Assembly (NCBI GenBank): GCA_946482345.1
Contig: CAMLRJ010000091.1
Span: 1 to 9,547, forward strand
DNA: 9,547 nucleotides
Direction: 5' to 3'
Origin: an uncultured Cellvibrio sp.
Lineage (GTDB): Bacteria; Pseudomonadota; Gammaproteobacteria; Pseudomonadales; Cellvibrionaceae
A program made the translations under genes and the position numbers. Shown here in pieces: positions 7,445 to 9,547 of the stretch. Below the pieces are notes generated by a model that worked only from the letters and a program-made list of their open reading frames with translations, searched no databases and was not told the DNA's origin. Each line of letters opens with the position of its first letter. Position 1 is the stretch's first letter.

Positions 7445-7530
7445 TGTAGGGCGGGTCTAGACCCGCGGGAACTTGCGAATAACTTCTATAAAATCAAACA
7501 ACGAAATGGCGGGTCTTGACCCGCCCTACA
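7445..7530. repeat. 86-bp paired-palindrome repeat between gatC and gatA (copy 2, inverted)
   Basis: It has the same 13-bp inverted termini as the 5869-5937 element: TGTAGGGCGGGTC at 7445-7457 and GACCCGCCCTACA at 7518-7530. The left hairpin is the perfect palindrome GCGGGTCTAGACCCGC; the right hairpin is GGCGGGTC/GACCCGCC with TT at the centre. The GACCCGCG side variant is at the left here and at the right in the other copy, so the two copies are in opposite orientation. The ~41-bp AT-rich core is unrelated to the core of copy 1. It starts 11 bp after the gatC stop in the direction of transcription and leaves the gatA ribosome binding site untouched. Confidence 0.85.
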
Positions 7531-7541
7531 AAACCGGTCGA

Positions 7542-7829
7542 TTACTCGATTACTTTAGGCACCAAATACAAACCGTCTTGGGTCGCCGGTGCTATGGCTT
7601 GAAAAGCTTCGCGTTGATTGGTTTCACTGATCACATCGGGGCGCAATTTTTGTACAGCATCGAGAGGGTGCGCCATGGGTAAAACGCCATCGGTATTAAT
7701 CGCTTGAAGCTGATCGACCAAGGCTAAAACATCAGAAATACTTTTGGCTGCTTCCTGAGCAGCGGCATCATTTATTTCGATGCGGGCTAACTTTGCCAGT
7801 TTAGCGATGTCAGACGATTGAATTGCCAT
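7542..7829 (-). CDS. gatC: Asp/Glu-tRNA(Asn/Gln) amidotransferase subunit C
   Basis: GatC is the small stabilising subunit that wraps between GatA and GatB in the heterotrimeric transamidosome enzyme. The 95-residue length is typical. Family features are the start IQSSDIAKLAKLARIEI (residues 3-19), the VLALVDQLQAINTDGVLPMAHPL block (about 34-56), LRPDVISETNQREAFQAIAPATQDGLYLVPKVIE at the end, and no membrane segment. The ATG at 7829 has GGAG nine bases upstream. It is the first gene of gatC-gatA-gatB and is divergent from mreB, an arrangement known in Pseudomonas. A terminator-like hairpin lies in its upstream region in the same direction. Confidence 0.96.
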   Translation of the reverse strand: MAIQSSDIAKLAKLARIEINDAAAQEAAKSISDVLALVDQLQAINTDGVLPMAHPLDAVQKLRPDVISETNQREAFQAIAPATQDGLYLVPKVIE

Positions 7830-7872
7830 TCGCAGTGCTCCGAACAGAGGGAGAAGTTAAAAGAGATAAGTT

Positions 7873-7906
7873 AAAAAAGGCGCACAAGGTATCACACTTG
7901 CGCCTT
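7873..7906 (-). terminator. Intrinsic-terminator-like hairpin upstream of gatC (possible attenuator)
   Basis: Read on the minus strand, AAGGCGCA pairs perfectly with TGCGCCTT (outer 8-bp stem, GC-rich), and the stem runs straight into TTTTTT. This is the classic layout of a factor-independent terminator. It is about 45 bp upstream of the gatC start, in the direction of gatC. On the + strand there is no T tract, so it does not serve mreB. It could be a leader attenuator of the gat operon or the end of a short leader or small RNA begun in the mreB-gatC gap. A terminator with no gene in front of it is unexpected. Confidence 0.6.
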
Positions 7907-7970
7907 GCTCTGAATCCCTGTGATTGTTAGAGTGCAGGCAATAAAAAATCGCGCAGCTAATTTGGGCTTT

Positions 7971-8000
7971 TTCACATATACTGCGCGGCTTATTTTTAAT
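7971..8000 (+). promoter_or_regulatory. Candidate sigma-70 promoter of mreB
   Basis: TTCACA (7971-7976, one mismatch to TTGACA) and TTTAAT (7995-8000, one mismatch to TATAAT) are separated by 18 bp. They would start transcription near 8007, about 30 nt before mreB. A second possible -10, TATACT (7977-7982), has no matching -35. Confidence 0.4.
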
Positions 8001-8015
8001 GTTGATCCAACCTAA

Positions 8016-9071
<1,056 letters not shown>

Positions 9072-9091
9072 TTTAAAAAGAGGGCTTTGCT

Positions 9092-9547
9092 ATCAAACCG
9101 CTCTTTAGTCGTGGATCCTCTGCTACCAGCCGTGCATTTATCCTGATTGTGATCATGGTAGGGCTGGTTGTCGTGAGTTTATACACGGACAAGCTGGACA
9201 TAGTGAGAGAGAAATTAAGCCCATTGATCACGCCTTTCTACAAGGTGACCGATATCCCCAGGCGTGTTGGTCATTGGGTCGATAATGCGACCGATTCTCC
9301 CGAAGATCTGCAATCCCAAAATGAAGCACTGAATGCCCAGGTGCTGATTCTGCAACGAAAATCCCAGCAAATGGCAGCTTTGGCTGCGGAAAACGTACGT
9401 TTACGACAACTGCTGAATGCCAGTAATTTACTGCAGGAAACGGTGGTGATTGCTGAATTGATTGGGGTTTCGCCTAACCCTTTGAGTCATCAAGTCATTA
9501 TTAATCGAGGAACTCAGGACGGGGTTTTTAAAGGTCAGCCGGTTCTG
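9092..9547 (+). CDS. mreC: Rod shape-determining protein MreC, 3'-truncated, apparent ATC start
   Basis: MreC is a bitopic inner-membrane protein whose periplasmic domain links the MreB cytoskeleton to the elongasome. The 152 codons seen encode a short cytoplasmic stretch (KPLFSRGSSATSR), a transmembrane helix (about residues 15-31), a periplasmic coiled coil (about 64-107, with NEALNAQVLILQRKSQQM and ENVRLRQLL) and the start of the beta domain (LIGVSPNPLSHQVIINRGTQDGVFKGQPVL), continuing past the window end. Known MreC proteins begin MKPLF or MKPIF, which places the start at ATC 9092. AGAGGG lies upstream with about 7-8 nt spacing. The frame upstream reads only five sense codons before TAA (9074), with no ATG, GTG or TTG. 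The first later candidates (GTG codon 20, ATG codon 22) fall inside the membrane helix. Identity is firm; the start codon is the odd point. Confidence 0.93.
   Translation, partial: MKPLFSRGSSATSRAFILIVIMVGLVVVSLYTDKLDIVREKLSPLITPFYKVTDIPRRVGHWVDNATDSPEDLQSQNEALNAQVLILQRKSQQMAALAAENVRLRQLLNASNLLQETVVIAELIGVSPNPLSHQVIINRGTQDGVFKGQPVL

Noticed and set aside
5869..7530. CRISPR-like repeats (same GC-rich 13-mers recurring)
   Set aside because: Only two loci 1.5 kb apart with inverted termini and no regular spacers; the structure is that of paired palindromic repeats.

Overview
The window carries ordinary chromosomal housekeeping genes of a gammaproteobacterium. The layout gatB-gatA-gatC facing away from mreB-mreC is the one known from Pseudomonas. 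Together with the rhombosortase, the LacI-type regulator and a base composition that looks mid-40s % GC by eye, it suggests a marine or soil relative of Pseudomonas such as Cellvibrionaceae (Cellvibrio-like). The family assignment is an inference. No phage, IS transposase, CRISPR array, rRNA or tRNA was seen.

Left part (1-3000): the 3' end of moaE (molybdopterin synthase large subunit) is followed by a LacI-family regulator on the + strand. Converging on it is a two-gene minus-strand operon, a rhombosortase-type intramembrane protease and then cysZ (sulfate permease). In that pair the cysZ ribosome binding site overlaps the protease stop codon.

Middle (2960-4405): a PAS-GGDEF diguanylate cyclase with its own perfect -10 box converges on a small ankyrin-like protein. 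The two share a strong hairpin between their stops. A 128-bp, nearly palindromic repeat then separates the small gene from gatB.

Right part (4403-9547): gatC-gatA-gatB run on the minus strand and encode the amidotransferase that corrects Glu-tRNAGln and/or Asp-tRNAAsn. Each gat gene is followed, at or within about 14 bp of its stop codon, by a palindromic repeat element: two copies of one family in opposite orientation, and one of a second family. An intrinsic-terminator-like hairpin also lies in the gat direction upstream of gatC. Divergent from gatC, mreB and the start of mreC encode the rod-shape cytoskeleton. mreC has no ATG, GTG or TTG at the conserved start, and the protein appears to begin at an ATC codon with a good Shine-Dalgarno.

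No convincing new multi-gene system is visible. The points worth a second look are the repeats interleaved with the gat genes, the attenuator-like hairpin, and the ATC start of mreC.
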